Assembly (NCBI RefSeq): GCF_000371965.1
Contig: NZ_AQUO01000002.1
Location: 388,001 to 452,000 of the forward strand
Length of the DNA: 64,000 bases
Direction: 5' to 3'
DNA from: Paracoccus sp. N5
Lineage (GTDB): Bacteria; Pseudomonadota; Alphaproteobacteria; Rhodobacterales; Rhodobacteraceae
Below the pieces are notes generated by a model. The model did no database searches. It saw only the letters and a list, made by a program, of their open reading frames with translations, and was not told the origin of the DNA. Both the position numbers and the translations under genes were made by a program. Shown in pieces: positions 1 through 7,458 of this stretch. The first letter of the stretch is position 1; every line of letters begins with the position of its first letter.

Positions 1-286
1 CCGGGTCGAAGCGCTTGACCGCCTGCATCAGGCCGACATTCGCCTCGGAGATCACCTCGGCCTGGGGCAGGCCATAGCCGCGGTAGCCCATGGCGATCTT
101 GGCGGCCAGCCGCAGGTGCGAGGTGACCAGCTTCTGCGCCGCCTCGGGATCCTCGTGATCCGTCCAGCGCTTGGCCAGCATGTATTCCTCCTCCGGCTCC
201 AGCAGGGGAAACTTCCGGATCTCCTGCAGGTAGCGGTTCAGGCCCTGTTCGGGGCTGGGTGCCGGAAGTTGGGTATAGTTCGCCAT
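1..286 (-). CDS. rpoH: RNA polymerase sigma-32 factor RpoH, N-terminal part (cut by window edge)
   Basis: Heat-shock sigma factor that directs core RNA polymerase to chaperone and protease promoters. Reverse translation from the ATG at 284-286 begins MANYTQLPAPSPEQGLNRYL and continues through PLLEPEEEYMLAKRW and HLRLAAKIAMGYRGYGLP, the conserved sigma-70 region 1.2/2.1-2.2 of alphaproteobacterial RpoH. About 95 of the usual ~300 residues are inside the window and the C-terminus lies beyond base 1. It is transcribed away from rluD's 3' end and separated from it by about 65 bp. The downstream hsp20-DUF1150 pair at 11.0-11.4 kb is a plausible target of this type of factor. Whether it is RpoHI or RpoHII cannot be decided from this part. 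Confidence 0.93.
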   Translation of the reverse strand, partial: MANYTQLPAPSPEQGLNRYLQEIRKFPLLEPEEEYMLAKRWTDHEDPEAAQKLVTSHLRLAAKIAMGYRGYGLPQAEVISEANVGLMQAVKRFDP

Positions 287-351
287 CTGAAATTCCCTGT
301 CCCGCGCGGTCGCGGGCCTTTGTGAACGCTATCATGCCGGGGCGGGTTCCG

Positions 352-1377
352 TCACGCGGTCCGCCCGCGCAGTTTTTCCAGAAGGCCGGCCATGTCGGGC
401 GGCACCGGGCTGGAGAAGGCCAGCGATTCGCCGCTGACCGGATGGTCGAAGCCCAGCTCGGCGGCATGCAGCGCCTGGCGGGGAAAGGCCGCGACGGCCG
501 CGGCAAGGTCGGGCCCGAGCGCCCGGGCCGAGGCGCGTCTTGCACCACCATAGACCGGATCGCCCACCAGCCCCAGCCCGGCATGCGCCATATGCACGCG
601 GATTTGATGGGTGCGGCCGGTTTCCAGCCGGCATTCTACCAGCATCACCGCCGGCGGCGTGCCGAAGGCCTCGATCAGCCGCGCCCGCGTCACCGCATGG
701 CGGCCGTTCTGGAAGCTGACCGCCTGGCGCTGCCGGTCGGTCGGGTGCCGGCCCAGCAGCGTGGTGATGCGCAACACGCCGCCCGGCTCGAAAGCGATGC
801 CGGGCAGGCCGCGCAGCCGCGCATCGGCCGGGTCGATCGCGCCATGCGCCAGCGCCAGATAGCGCCGATGCGCCGAATGGTCGGCGAATTGCCGCGCCAG
901 GCCCTGATGCGCGCGGTCGGTCTTGGCCACGACCAGAAGGCCCGAGGTCTCCTTGTCGATGCGGTGCACGATCCCGGGCCGCGCCGCGCCGCCGATGCCC
1001 GACAGGCTGTCGGCGCAATGGTGCAGCAGCGCATTGACCAGCGTGCCCGAGGGGCTGCCCGGTGCCGGATGCACCACCATGCCCGCGGGCTTGTCCACGA
1101 CGATCAGTTCCTCGTCCTCATAGGCGATGCTCAGCGGAATCGCCTCGGGCAGCGCGTCCAGCGGCTCGGGGGTGCCGATCTCGACGCGGTAGTTGCCGGT
1201 CTCGGCCCGGGCCTTGCCGTCCGTCACCGGCCCCGAAGGGCCGCGCACCGCGCCCTCGGCGATCAGTTTCGTCAGGCGCGAGCGCGACAGCGCCGCCTGC
1301 TCTGGCGCGCAAAGCGCAAGCGCCTTATCAAGCCGGTCGGAAAGACCTTCGGGAATGGTGATGAGGATTTCGGCCAT
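352..1377 (-). CDS. rluD: RluA-family 23S rRNA pseudouridine synthase (RluD-like)
   Basis: Converts specific uridines of 23S rRNA to pseudouridine during large-subunit assembly. The 341-residue product has an N-terminal S4 RNA-binding domain (about residues 12-75), then the RluA catalytic domain with the signature GIVHRIDKETSGLL, where Asp141 is the expected catalytic aspartate. EDEELIVVDKPAGMVVHP (about 87-104) is also typical. I chose the ATG at 1375-1377 because the protein then begins MAEILITIPEG as in relatives; the open frame continues upstream without a plausible start. Its start codon overlaps, on the opposite strand, the possible first ATG of the DUF6476 gene, so the two genes share a very compact divergent start. 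RluD rather than RluC is inferred from overall layout. Confidence 0.88.
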   Translation of the reverse strand: MAEILITIPEGLSDRLDKALALCAPEQAALSRSRLTKLIAEGAVRGPSGPVTDGKARAETGNYRVEIGTPEPLDALPEAIPLSIAYEDEELIVVDKPAGMVVHPAPGSPSGTLVNALLHHCADSLSGIGGAARPGIVHRIDKETSGLLVVAKTDRAHQGLARQFADHSAHRRYLALAHGAIDPADARLRGLPGIAFEPGGVLRITTLLGRHPTDRQRQAVSFQNGRHAVTRARLIEAFGTPPAVMLVECRLETGRTHQIRVHMAHAGLGLVGDPVYGGARRASARALGPDLAAAVAAFPRQALHAAELGFDHPVSGESLAFSSPVPPDMAGLLEKLRGRTA

Positions 1378-1681
1378 GGCGCGGGATGATAGGGCGGATG
1401 CGGGGCCAGAGGAAGCGCTGCCGATGCTGCGCTGGCTGCGCCTGCTGGTGACCTCGCTGGCGGTGGTGATGGGGCTCGGCGTGCTGGTGATCGCGGCACT
1501 GCTGTGGCTGCGCCTGTCCGAGGCGCCGCTGCCGGAACTGCCCGAAAGCGTCGCCCTGCCGGAAGGCGCCAGGCCCGCCGCCGTCACCTTCGCCCGCGAC
1601 TGGCTGGTCGTGGTCACCGAAACCGGCGAGGTGCTGCTTTACGACCGCCAGGGCAAGCTGCGCGAGCGGCTTCAGCCCTGA
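1376..1681 (+). CDS. DUF6476 family small membrane protein
   Basis: Short protein of 101 residues (85 if the ATG at 1424 is used). One strong transmembrane helix (LRLLVTSLAVVMGLGVLVIA, preceded by a basic stretch) is followed by a periplasmic tail of about 50 residues with an SVALPEGARPAAVTFARDW segment. This layout matches the Rhodobacterales-restricted DUF6476 family, whose function is unknown to me. Starting at 1376 would place its ATG on top of the rluD start codon on the other strand; the ATG at 1424 avoids this and keeps the helix, so either is possible. Its 3' end overlaps the convergent ubiK gene by 10 bp. Confidence 0.7.
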   Translation: MARDDRADAGPEEALPMLRWLRLLVTSLAVVMGLGVLVIAALLWLRLSEAPLPELPESVALPEGARPAAVTFARDWLVVVTETGEVLLYDRQGKLRERLQP

Positions 1682-1914
1682 GCCTTCAGCGCCTCGATCT
1701 CGGCGCGCAGCTCGGCGTTTTCGGCCCGGGCCTTGATCGCCATCTCGCGCACCGCCTCGAATTCCTCGCGGGTGACGAAGTCGCGGTCGGCCAGCCAGCG
1801 GTCGATCCAGCCGTTGAAGGCGGTCTGGGCCTCGTCCTTGGCGCCCTGGGCCACGCCCATGGCATTGGTCATCAATTTCGAGAGATCGTCGAAGAAGCGG
1901 TTGTTGGCGGTCAT
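1672..1914 (-). CDS. ubiK: UbiK-type accessory factor (BMFP/DUF526 family)
   Basis: Small 80-residue protein. Its N-terminal amphipathic part (NRFFDDLSKLMTNAMGVAQG) leads into a C-terminal coiled coil (about residues 48-78, EEFEAVREMAIKARAENAELRAEIEALK). This is the layout of the UbiK/YqiC family, which assists the aerobic ubiquinone biosynthesis complex and was earlier described as membrane-fusogenic. The family identity is clear from the sequence; the ubiquinone role is taken from enterobacterial members. It is convergent with the DUF6476 gene (10-bp overlap) and divergent from lgt. Confidence 0.82.
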   Translation of the reverse strand: MTANNRFFDDLSKLMTNAMGVAQGAKDEAQTAFNGWIDRWLADRDFVTREEFEAVREMAIKARAENAELRAEIEALKAQG

Positions 1915-2028
1915 GGCGGGCCTTTCGATTCCATGTTGTCCCCTATATGGCCCCGGGGGCGCGGCTGTTCAATCGGTTGACACCCGCCGCCCCCCGCGTA
2001 GCCTGCGCCGGCGCCAGATGAGGACCCC

Positions 2029-2919
2029 ATGACCGACATTCCCTGGATCTCGCCCGAGATCTTCACCATCCACCTGTTCGGCATGGAGTTCTCGCTGCGC
2101 TGGTATGCGCTGGCCTATCTGGTGGGGCTGCTGGCCGGCTGGCGCATCATGGTCGGGCTGATGCGCCGGCCGGCGCTGTGGGGTGACCGCGCGCCGATGC
2201 GGCCGGGCCAGGTCGAGGAGCTGCTGACCTGGGTGATCCTGGGCGTGGTGCTGGGCGGGCGGCTGGGCTTCGTGCTGTTCTACGAGCCGGCCTATTACCT
2301 CGCCAACCCCGCGCAGATCCCGCTGCTGTGGCAGGGCGGCATGTCCTTTCACGGCGGGTTCCTGGGCGTGGTGCTGGCGTCCTGGTGGTTCTGCCGGCGC
2401 CACGGCATTCCGGCGCTACGGCTGGCCGATGCGCTGGCGGTGGCGACACCGATCGGGTTGGGCCTGGGCCGGGTGGCGAATTTCATCAATGCCGAGCTGT
2501 GGGGCCGGCCGACCGATGCGCCCTGGGGGGTGATCTTTCCGGGCGAGGCGGCGCAGGCCTGCCCCGGCGTGACCGGTCCCTGCGCGCGCCACCCGAGCCA
2601 GCTCTACGAGGCCGGGCTCGAGGGCGTGGTGCTGGCGGCCCTGCTGTTCCTGCTGGTCCGCGCCGGCGGGTTGCGCCGGCCGGGGCAGGCGCTGGGGGTC
2701 TTCCTGATGGGCTATGGCTTGTCGCGCTTCGTGGTCGAGTTCTTCCGCCAGGCCGATGCGCAATTCATCACGCCCGACAACCCGCTGGGCCATGTGCTGG
2801 GCGGGCCGGTCTGGGGCGTGACCATGGGCCAGTTGCTGTCGCTGCCGATGGTGCTGGTCGGGCTGGCGTTCCTGCTGCGCGCGCGGATGCGCCCCGCGGT
2901 GCCCGCTGCCGCGCCATGA
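2029..2919 (+). CDS. lgt: Prolipoprotein diacylglyceryl transferase Lgt
   Basis: Inner-membrane enzyme that transfers diacylglycerol from phosphatidylglycerol to the lipobox cysteine of prolipoproteins, the first step of lipoprotein maturation. The 296-residue product has about seven hydrophobic segments and the Lgt signature at residues 147-160 (GRVANFINAELWGR), followed by PTDAPWGVIFP. MSFHGGFLG at about 105-113 carries another conserved histidine region, and HPSQLYEAGLEG is also characteristic. Length is normal for the family. The gene opens a tight operon: its stop overlaps the midA start (ATGA), and pgeF follows. The GH25 lipoprotein at 31.3 kb is one likely substrate. Confidence 0.95.
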   Translation: MTDIPWISPEIFTIHLFGMEFSLRWYALAYLVGLLAGWRIMVGLMRRPALWGDRAPMRPGQVEELLTWVILGVVLGGRLGFVLFYEPAYYLANPAQIPLLWQGGMSFHGGFLGVVLASWWFCRRHGIPALRLADALAVATPIGLGLGRVANFINAELWGRPTDAPWGVIFPGEAAQACPGVTGPCARHPSQLYEAGLEGVVLAALLFLLVRAGGLRRPGQALGVFLMGYGLSRFVVEFFRQADAQFITPDNPLGHVLGGPVWGVTMGQLLSLPMVLVGLAFLLRARMRPAVPAAAP

Positions 2920-3959
2920 CCCCGCTCGCGCGCCTGATCGCGGCGCAGATCCGGCTGTCGGGGTCGATGCGGCTCGATGACTACATGCGGCTGTGCCTGC
3001 TGCATCCGCAGCACGGCTATTACGCGACGCGCGATCCGTTCGGCGCGCAGGGCGACTTCACCACCGCGCCCGAGATCAGCCAGATGTTCGGCGAGATGAT
3101 CGGTCTGGCGCTGGCGCAGGCCTGGCTGGACCAGGGCAGCCCCGCGCCCTTTGCCCTGGCCGAGATCGGGCCGGGCCGCGGCACGCTGATGGCCGACATC
3201 CTGCGCGCCATCCGCATCCTGCCCGGCATGGCCGAGGCGGCGCAGGTGCATCTGGTCGAGGCCTCGGCCCATCTGCGGCAGGTGCAGCGTGAGCGGCTGG
3301 GCGCGGTCACGCATCTGGACGACGCCGCGCAACTGCCTGAAATGCCGCTGTTCCTGGTCGCGAACGAGTTCTTCGACGCCCTGCCGATCCGGCAGTTCCA
3401 GCGCGTCGCGCAGGGCTGGGCCGAGCGCATGGTCACGCTGGACGACACGGGCGCGCTGGCCCTGGGCCTCGGCCCGGCCGCGCCCGGCCCCGCCGCGCCC
3501 GAGGGCCAGATCCGCGAAACCTGTCCCGAGGCCGCGCCCGTCGTCGCCGCCATCGCCGCCCGCATCGCCCGGCATGGCGGTATGGCGCTGGTCATCGACT
3601 ATGGCGACTGGGACGGGCAGGGCGACACCTTCCAGGCCCTGCGCCGCCACCGCCCCGAGCCGGTCCTGGCCCATCCCGGCGAGGCCGACCTGACCGCGCA
3701 TGTCGATTTCCGCAGCTTGGCCGATCTGGCGGCCGGCGCGGGCCTGCAGGTTTCGCGCATGGTGACGCAGGGCGAATGGCTCCAGCGGCTGGGCATCGCT
3801 GCCCGGGCCGAGCGGCTGGCCGCGGCCGGAGACGCCGGTGCCAAGGCCGCGCTTCATCGCTTGACCGCGCCCGGGGAAATGGGTCACCTGTTCAAGGCGC
3901 TGGCCTTCTGGCAACCCGGCGCGCCGGTGCCGCCCGGTTTCGAACCCTTGGACAAGTGA
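2916..3959 (+). CDS. MidA/NDUFAF7-family SAM-dependent methyltransferase
   Basis: The 347-residue protein starts MTPLARLIAAQIRLSGSM and contains HPQHGYYATRDPFGAQGDFT (about residues 27-48) and the SAM-binding loop LAEIGPGRGTLMADILR. It also has VANEFFDALPIRQF and VIDYGDWD. All are hallmarks of the COG1565 (MidA/NDUFAF7) family. The mitochondrial member methylates an arginine of complex I subunit NDUFS2. Whether the bacterial enzyme acts on NuoD is inference. The start ATG overlaps the lgt stop codon by 4 bp and the stop overlaps the pgeF start (TGATG), so translation of the three genes is probably coupled. Confidence 0.85.
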   Translation: MTPLARLIAAQIRLSGSMRLDDYMRLCLLHPQHGYYATRDPFGAQGDFTTAPEISQMFGEMIGLALAQAWLDQGSPAPFALAEIGPGRGTLMADILRAIRILPGMAEAAQVHLVEASAHLRQVQRERLGAVTHLDDAAQLPEMPLFLVANEFFDALPIRQFQRVAQGWAERMVTLDDTGALALGLGPAAPGPAAPEGQIRETCPEAAPVVAAIAARIARHGGMALVIDYGDWDGQGDTFQALRRHRPEPVLAHPGEADLTAHVDFRSLADLAAGAGLQVSRMVTQGEWLQRLGIAARAERLAAAGDAGAKAALHRLTAPGEMGHLFKALAFWQPGAPVPPGFEPLDK

Positions 3960-4723
3960 TGCAGACGACGCTGGAAATCCTGACCCATCCGCTGCTCGAC
4001 ACGGTGCGGCACGGCTTCTTCACCCGGCGCGGCGGCGCCTCCTCGGGGTTGTTTTCCGGGCTGAACTGCGGCTTCGGCTCCAGCGACCAGGCCGAGATCG
4101 TGGCCATCAACCGTGCCCGCGTCGCCGAGGCCATGGGCGTCGCGCCCGGCCGGCTCGCGACCGTGCATCAGGTGCATTCGGCCGAGGTCGCGGTGCTGCG
4201 CGCCGGCGACGAAGCCGCTGATTTCACGGCGATTCGCGCCGATGGCATCGTCACCGACCAGCCCGGCGTGGCGCTGGCGGTGCTGACCGCCGATTGCCAG
4301 CCGATCCTTTTGGCCGACCCGCAGGCGGGGGTGATCGGCGCCGTCCATGCCGGCTGGCGCGGCGCGCTTTCCGGGGTGATCGAGGCCGCCGTCGCCGCGA
4401 TGCAGGACCTGGGCGCGACCCGCATCCGCGCCGTGATCGGCCCGACGATCAGCCAGCGCGCCTATGAGGTCGGCCCCGAGTTCATGGACGAGGTGCTGGC
4501 CGAGGATCCCGGCCACCAGCGCTTCTTCGCCGGAGGCCCGAACGGCCGGCCGATGTTCGACCTGCCGGGCTTTGGCCTGATGCGGCTGCGCGAGGCCGGG
4601 GCCGAGGCGGAATGGACCCGGCATTGCACCTATTCCGACCCGGAGCGGTTCTTTTCCTATCGCCGCAGCACGCATCAGAACGAGGCGGATTACGGACGGC
4701 TGATCTCGGTCATCGCGCTGTGA
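3959..4723 (+). CDS. pgeF: Peptidoglycan editing factor PgeF (laccase-domain protein)
   Basis: A 254-residue DUF152/YfiH-family protein. The conserved metal and active-site segments are all present: VHQVHSAEV, LTADCQPILLADP and GAVHAGWRGA, plus a C-terminal CTYSDPERFFSYRR. In E. coli the homologue corrects misincorporated L-serine in peptidoglycan muropeptides; other members have been reported as adenosine phosphorylases or multicopper-like oxidases. So family assignment is firm and substrate is inferred. The ATG shares its A with the midA stop codon. The next 196 bp hold no gene but include an 11-bp-periodic repeat. Confidence 0.88.
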   Translation: MQTTLEILTHPLLDTVRHGFFTRRGGASSGLFSGLNCGFGSSDQAEIVAINRARVAEAMGVAPGRLATVHQVHSAEVAVLRAGDEAADFTAIRADGIVTDQPGVALAVLTADCQPILLADPQAGVIGAVHAGWRGALSGVIEAAVAAMQDLGATRIRAVIGPTISQRAYEVGPEFMDEVLAEDPGHQRFFAGGPNGRPMFDLPGFGLMRLREAGAEAEWTRHCTYSDPERFFSYRRSTHQNEADYGRLISVIAL

Positions 4724-4792
4724 CGCAACGGGCGTGCGCAGGTCGCGCAACGCCGGTGCCAAGGGATTGGTTTTGTTGAAAAACCGCCTGTG

Positions 4793-4830
4793 ACAACCGT
4801 GCACCGCGCGTACACAGGGCGTGCACCGGG
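4793..4830 (+). repeat. 11-bp-periodic repeat element, copy 1
   Basis: Three head-to-tail 11-mers lie at 4798-4808 (CGTGCACCGCG), 4809-4819 (CGTACACAGGG) and 4820-4830 (CGTGCACCGGG), preceded by GACAAC. The element sits between the convergent 3' ends of pgeF and the ATP-grasp gene. A second copy, on the other strand, lies at 31,064-31,102; the two agree at about 34 of 39 positions counted by eye. The one-helical-turn period suggests repeated binding on one DNA face. No function is known to me. Confidence 0.75.
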
Positions 4831-4919
4831 GGGCGGACGTTGCCGGTGCGTTGCGAAGGGCGGCGCCGGCCGGGCGATGTCCGCGCTGCGGGACGAAGCG
4901 GTCGCGATGCTTGCCGGCC

Positions 4920-5699
4920 TCAGGCCAGCCTGTCCAGCGTTGCGGCAAGCTTCGCGAGGTCAGCCGCATAAAAGCCGGCGGCATTGATGCAGTTCGTTTC
5001 CAGAAGCCTCAGGCCTTGTTCCGTGCGGCAGATGTCCATGACATAGGCGGGCGAATAGCCTGCGTTCAGTCGCGCCAGGGTCCGGGTGAACTCCAACGCA
5101 TCCTCGTCGATCTCGTGGCGGTAGGTGACCCGCGCTCCCTCCTTGTAGAGCGAGTAGGTGACAACATTGCCGTTCACGATCCAGATGCGCCATTCCTTCA
5201 GTATCCGGGCCGGCGGGGTCAGCATCATCAGCGTGTCGGGGCGCAATGAGCCATGGGAGATCTCGTCCGCGTCGAGCGACATGACCTTGCGCGCCGTCTC
5301 GCGAATGTCCGCGGCGGTCCTGACGGCTCCGGCCTGTTCCTTGCTGTCGGCGACGGGGCGGATGAACCAGCCGCGGCCATCGTCAGGCAATGCTGCCTCG
5401 ATCTCGCCAACACGAAGAAATACCGCATCCGGGCCGTTAAGCATGAAGGGTTGCCAAGGCTGTTCATGAACGAACGGCGCTATCCGGAAAACACCCGGAC
5501 GAAGACCCCTGGCTTCGGCGTAGCGCCACAGCGTGTAGGAACCGAACATCACCACCGCCGACGGGTCACGCACTTCCGGTTCGGGCACCAGTTCACCCAC
5601 GAATGGCACGACCTTGTGCCATGAGTAGCCGATACGCAGTCGGTCAAGCGCATCCGCAAGCTTCCGAGTGTCCTCGAACTGCTGAAGAATCCACTGCAT
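4920..5699 (-). CDS. ATP-grasp protein, R2K clade (DUF4343-like)
   Basis: A 259-residue protein beginning MQWILQQFEDTRKLADAL. The C-terminal two thirds show an ATP-grasp layout: FIRPVADSKEQAG (basic residues expected to bind ATP), LSPP-type loop MLTPPARILKEWRIWIVNG, and a metal-binding end VMDICRTEQGLRLLETNCIN, where the D..E.N pattern fits ATP-grasp catalysis. RPD and the R-x-x-x-K spacing suggest the R2K clade formerly called DUF4343. Family members are predicted peptide or nucleic-acid modifying ligases, several carried by phages; no substrate can be proposed here. The gene is monocistronic, between the repeat element and lrp. I am confident of ATP-grasp, less of the clade. Confidence 0.68.
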   Translation of the reverse strand: MQWILQQFEDTRKLADALDRLRIGYSWHKVVPFVGELVPEPEVRDPSAVVMFGSYTLWRYAEARGLRPGVFRIAPFVHEQPWQPFMLNGPDAVFLRVGEIEAALPDDGRGWFIRPVADSKEQAGAVRTAADIRETARKVMSLDADEISHGSLRPDTLMMLTPPARILKEWRIWIVNGNVVTYSLYKEGARVTYRHEIDEDALEFTRTLARLNAGYSPAYVMDICRTEQGLRLLETNCINAAGFYAADLAKLAATLDRLA

Positions 5700-5783
5700 C
5701 CTGCTTCGCGACCCTTCGATCTGTTGACCAGAGAACGCAGGGGCGATGCGAAGCCAATGTCCGCAATGACCGCCCGTCCCCCC

Positions 5784-6284
5784 TCACCCCACCGCCGCCG
5801 CGCGTTCCTCGACGATCTGGAACGGCACGCCCGGCTCGTCCTTGGCGCAGCGGATCACCAGCGAGGTCTTGACCGAGGCCACGTTCGGCGCCGCGGTCAG
5901 GCTTTCGGTCAGGAAGCGCTGGAAGCTCGGCAGGTCGGGCGAGACGCATTTCAGGATGAAGTCGATCTCGCCGTTCAGCATGTGGCACTCGCGCACCAAG
6001 GGCCAGTCGCGGGCCAGCGCTTCAAAGGCCGAGAGGTCGCGCTCGGACTGGCTCTGCAGCCGGACCATGGCAAAGACCTGCACCTCGAAGCCCAGTTCGC
6101 GGGCGTCGATCTCGGCGTGATAGCCGCGGATATAGCCCATCTCCTCGAGCGCGCGGACCCGGCGCAGGCAGGGCGGGGCCGAAATCCCCACCCGCCGCGC
6201 CAGCTCGACATTGGTCATTCGACCGTCGCCCTGAAGCTCTGCCAGGATTTTTCGGTCGATCTCGTCAAGTCTGGCGCCGCTCAT
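5784..6284 (-). CDS. Lrp/AsnC-family transcriptional regulator
   Basis: A 166-residue regulator with an N-terminal winged helix (LDEIDRKILAELQGDGRMTN, then VELARRVGISAPPCLRRVRALE as the recognition region) and a C-terminal RAM/AsnC effector domain. The phrase CHMLNGEIDFILKC is typical of the RAM fold. The ATG at 6282-6284 is preceded by GAGGAAAAG, a good ribosome-binding site, so I prefer it over the longer open frame. The gene is divergent from trxB across a 163-bp gap, an arrangement recurrent in Rhodobacterales. This suggests but does not prove that it controls itself and trxB. Confidence 0.9.
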   Translation of the reverse strand: MSGARLDEIDRKILAELQGDGRMTNVELARRVGISAPPCLRRVRALEEMGYIRGYHAEIDARELGFEVQVFAMVRLQSQSERDLSAFEALARDWPLVRECHMLNGEIDFILKCVSPDLPSFQRFLTESLTAAPNVASVKTSLVIRCAKDEPGVPFQIVEERAAAVG

Positions 6285-6447
6285 CTTTTCCTCTTGGGCC
6301 GTCTTCCGGCCAAAATCATGCGGGAAGCTACCCCGATGGGCAGGTTTGCGCAATATTCTTTCCGCCATCGTCCTGCGCCCTGGGACGGATTGCATGAGGC
6401 GGCGGGGGTGATTACCTAGGCGGCGCAACGCGAAAGGTCCACATCCC

Positions 6448-7458
6448 ATGTCACATGCCGCCGAAAGCCCCGATGCCGTGCTGCCCGCCCATACCAGGGT
6501 GCTGATCGTGGGTTCGGGCCCGGCGGGCTATACCGCCGCCGTCTATGCCGCGCGCGCCATGCTGAGCCCGGTGCTGATCCAGGGCATGCAGCCCGGCGGC
6601 CAGCTGACCATCACCACCGAGGTCGAGAACTGGCCCGGCGAGACCGAGATCCAGGGCCCCGACCTGATGGTGAAGATGGAGGCCCATGCCAAGGCGATGG
6701 GCGCGCGCATCTTCGTCGATACGGTGACCAGGCTGGACCTGCAGGTGCGGCCCTTTGTCGCGACGCTGGATTCCGGGGCGCGCATCACCGCCGATGCGGT
6801 GATCCTGGCCACCGGGGCGCAGGCGCGCTGGCTGGGCCTGCCGAGCGAGGAGAAGTTCAAGGGCTTCGGCGTCTCGGCCTGCGCCACCTGCGACGGCTTC
6901 TTCTATCGCAACCGCGAGGTGGTGGTGATCGGCGGCGGCAATACCGCGGTGGAAGAGGCGCTGTTCCTGACCAATTTCGCCAGCAAGGTGACGCTGGTGC
7001 ATCGCCGCGACAGCCTGCGGGCGGAAAAGATCCTGCAGGAGCGGCTGTTCCGCCATCCCAAGGTCTCGGTGCTGTGGGACCATGAACTGGCCGAGGTCGA
7101 GGGCACCGAGGCGCCGCTGGGCGTGACCGGGGTCAAGGTCCGCCACGTCACGCAGGGGACCGAGCAGGTGATCCCGGCGGACGGGGTCTTCATCGCCATC
7201 GGCCATGCGCCGGCTTCCGAGCTGGTCGCGGATCAGCTGGAGCTGCACAACGGCGGCTATGTGAAGGTCGAGCCGGGCAGCACCCGGACCTCGATCCCCG
7301 GCGTGTTCGCGGCGGGCGACCTGACCGATCACGTCTATCGCCAGGCGGTGACCAGCGCCGGCATGGGCTGCATGGCGGCGCTGGATGCCGAGCGCTGGCT
7401 GGCCGAGCATGACATGGCCGGCGCCCCGAACCCGCAGGCGGCCGAGATCCCGGCGTGA
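6448..7458 (+). CDS. trxB: Thioredoxin-disulfide reductase TrxB
   Basis: Cytoplasmic flavoenzyme that uses NADPH to reduce thioredoxin. The 336-residue protein has the FAD-binding GSGPAG at residues 22-27, the redox CATC at 145-148, the NADPH-binding GGGNTAVEEA at 162-171 and the C-terminal GVFAAGDLTD FAD motif. All key residues are present. It carries a short extra N-terminus (about 15 residues) compared with E. coli. The following ATP-sulfurylase-like gene overlaps its last codon (GTGA), so the two are probably co-translated. The upstream divergent gene is an Lrp-family regulator. Confidence 0.95.
   Translation: MSHAAESPDAVLPAHTRVLIVGSGPAGYTAAVYAARAMLSPVLIQGMQPGGQLTITTEVENWPGETEIQGPDLMVKMEAHAKAMGARIFVDTVTRLDLQVRPFVATLDSGARITADAVILATGAQARWLGLPSEEKFKGFGVSACATCDGFFYRNREVVVIGGGNTAVEEALFLTNFASKVTLVHRRDSLRAEKILQERLFRHPKVSVLWDHELAEVEGTEAPLGVTGVKVRHVTQGTEQVIPADGVFIAIGHAPASELVADQLELHNGGYVKVEPGSTRTSIPGVFAAGDLTDHVYRQAVTSAGMGCMAALDAERWLAEHDMAGAPNPQAAEIPA

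Noticed and set aside
4793..4830. Possible CRISPR-like repeat
   Set aside because: The 11-bp units are contiguous with no spacers and only three copies, so it is an iterated site and not an array.
4790..4987. Short plus-strand open frame beginning MTTVHRAYTGRAPGG, similar to a minus-strand frame at the other repeat copy
   Set aside because: Likeness (RAYTGRxPG) follows from the repeated DNA itself; the 11-bp period is not a multiple of three and the frames diverge at once outside the repeat.
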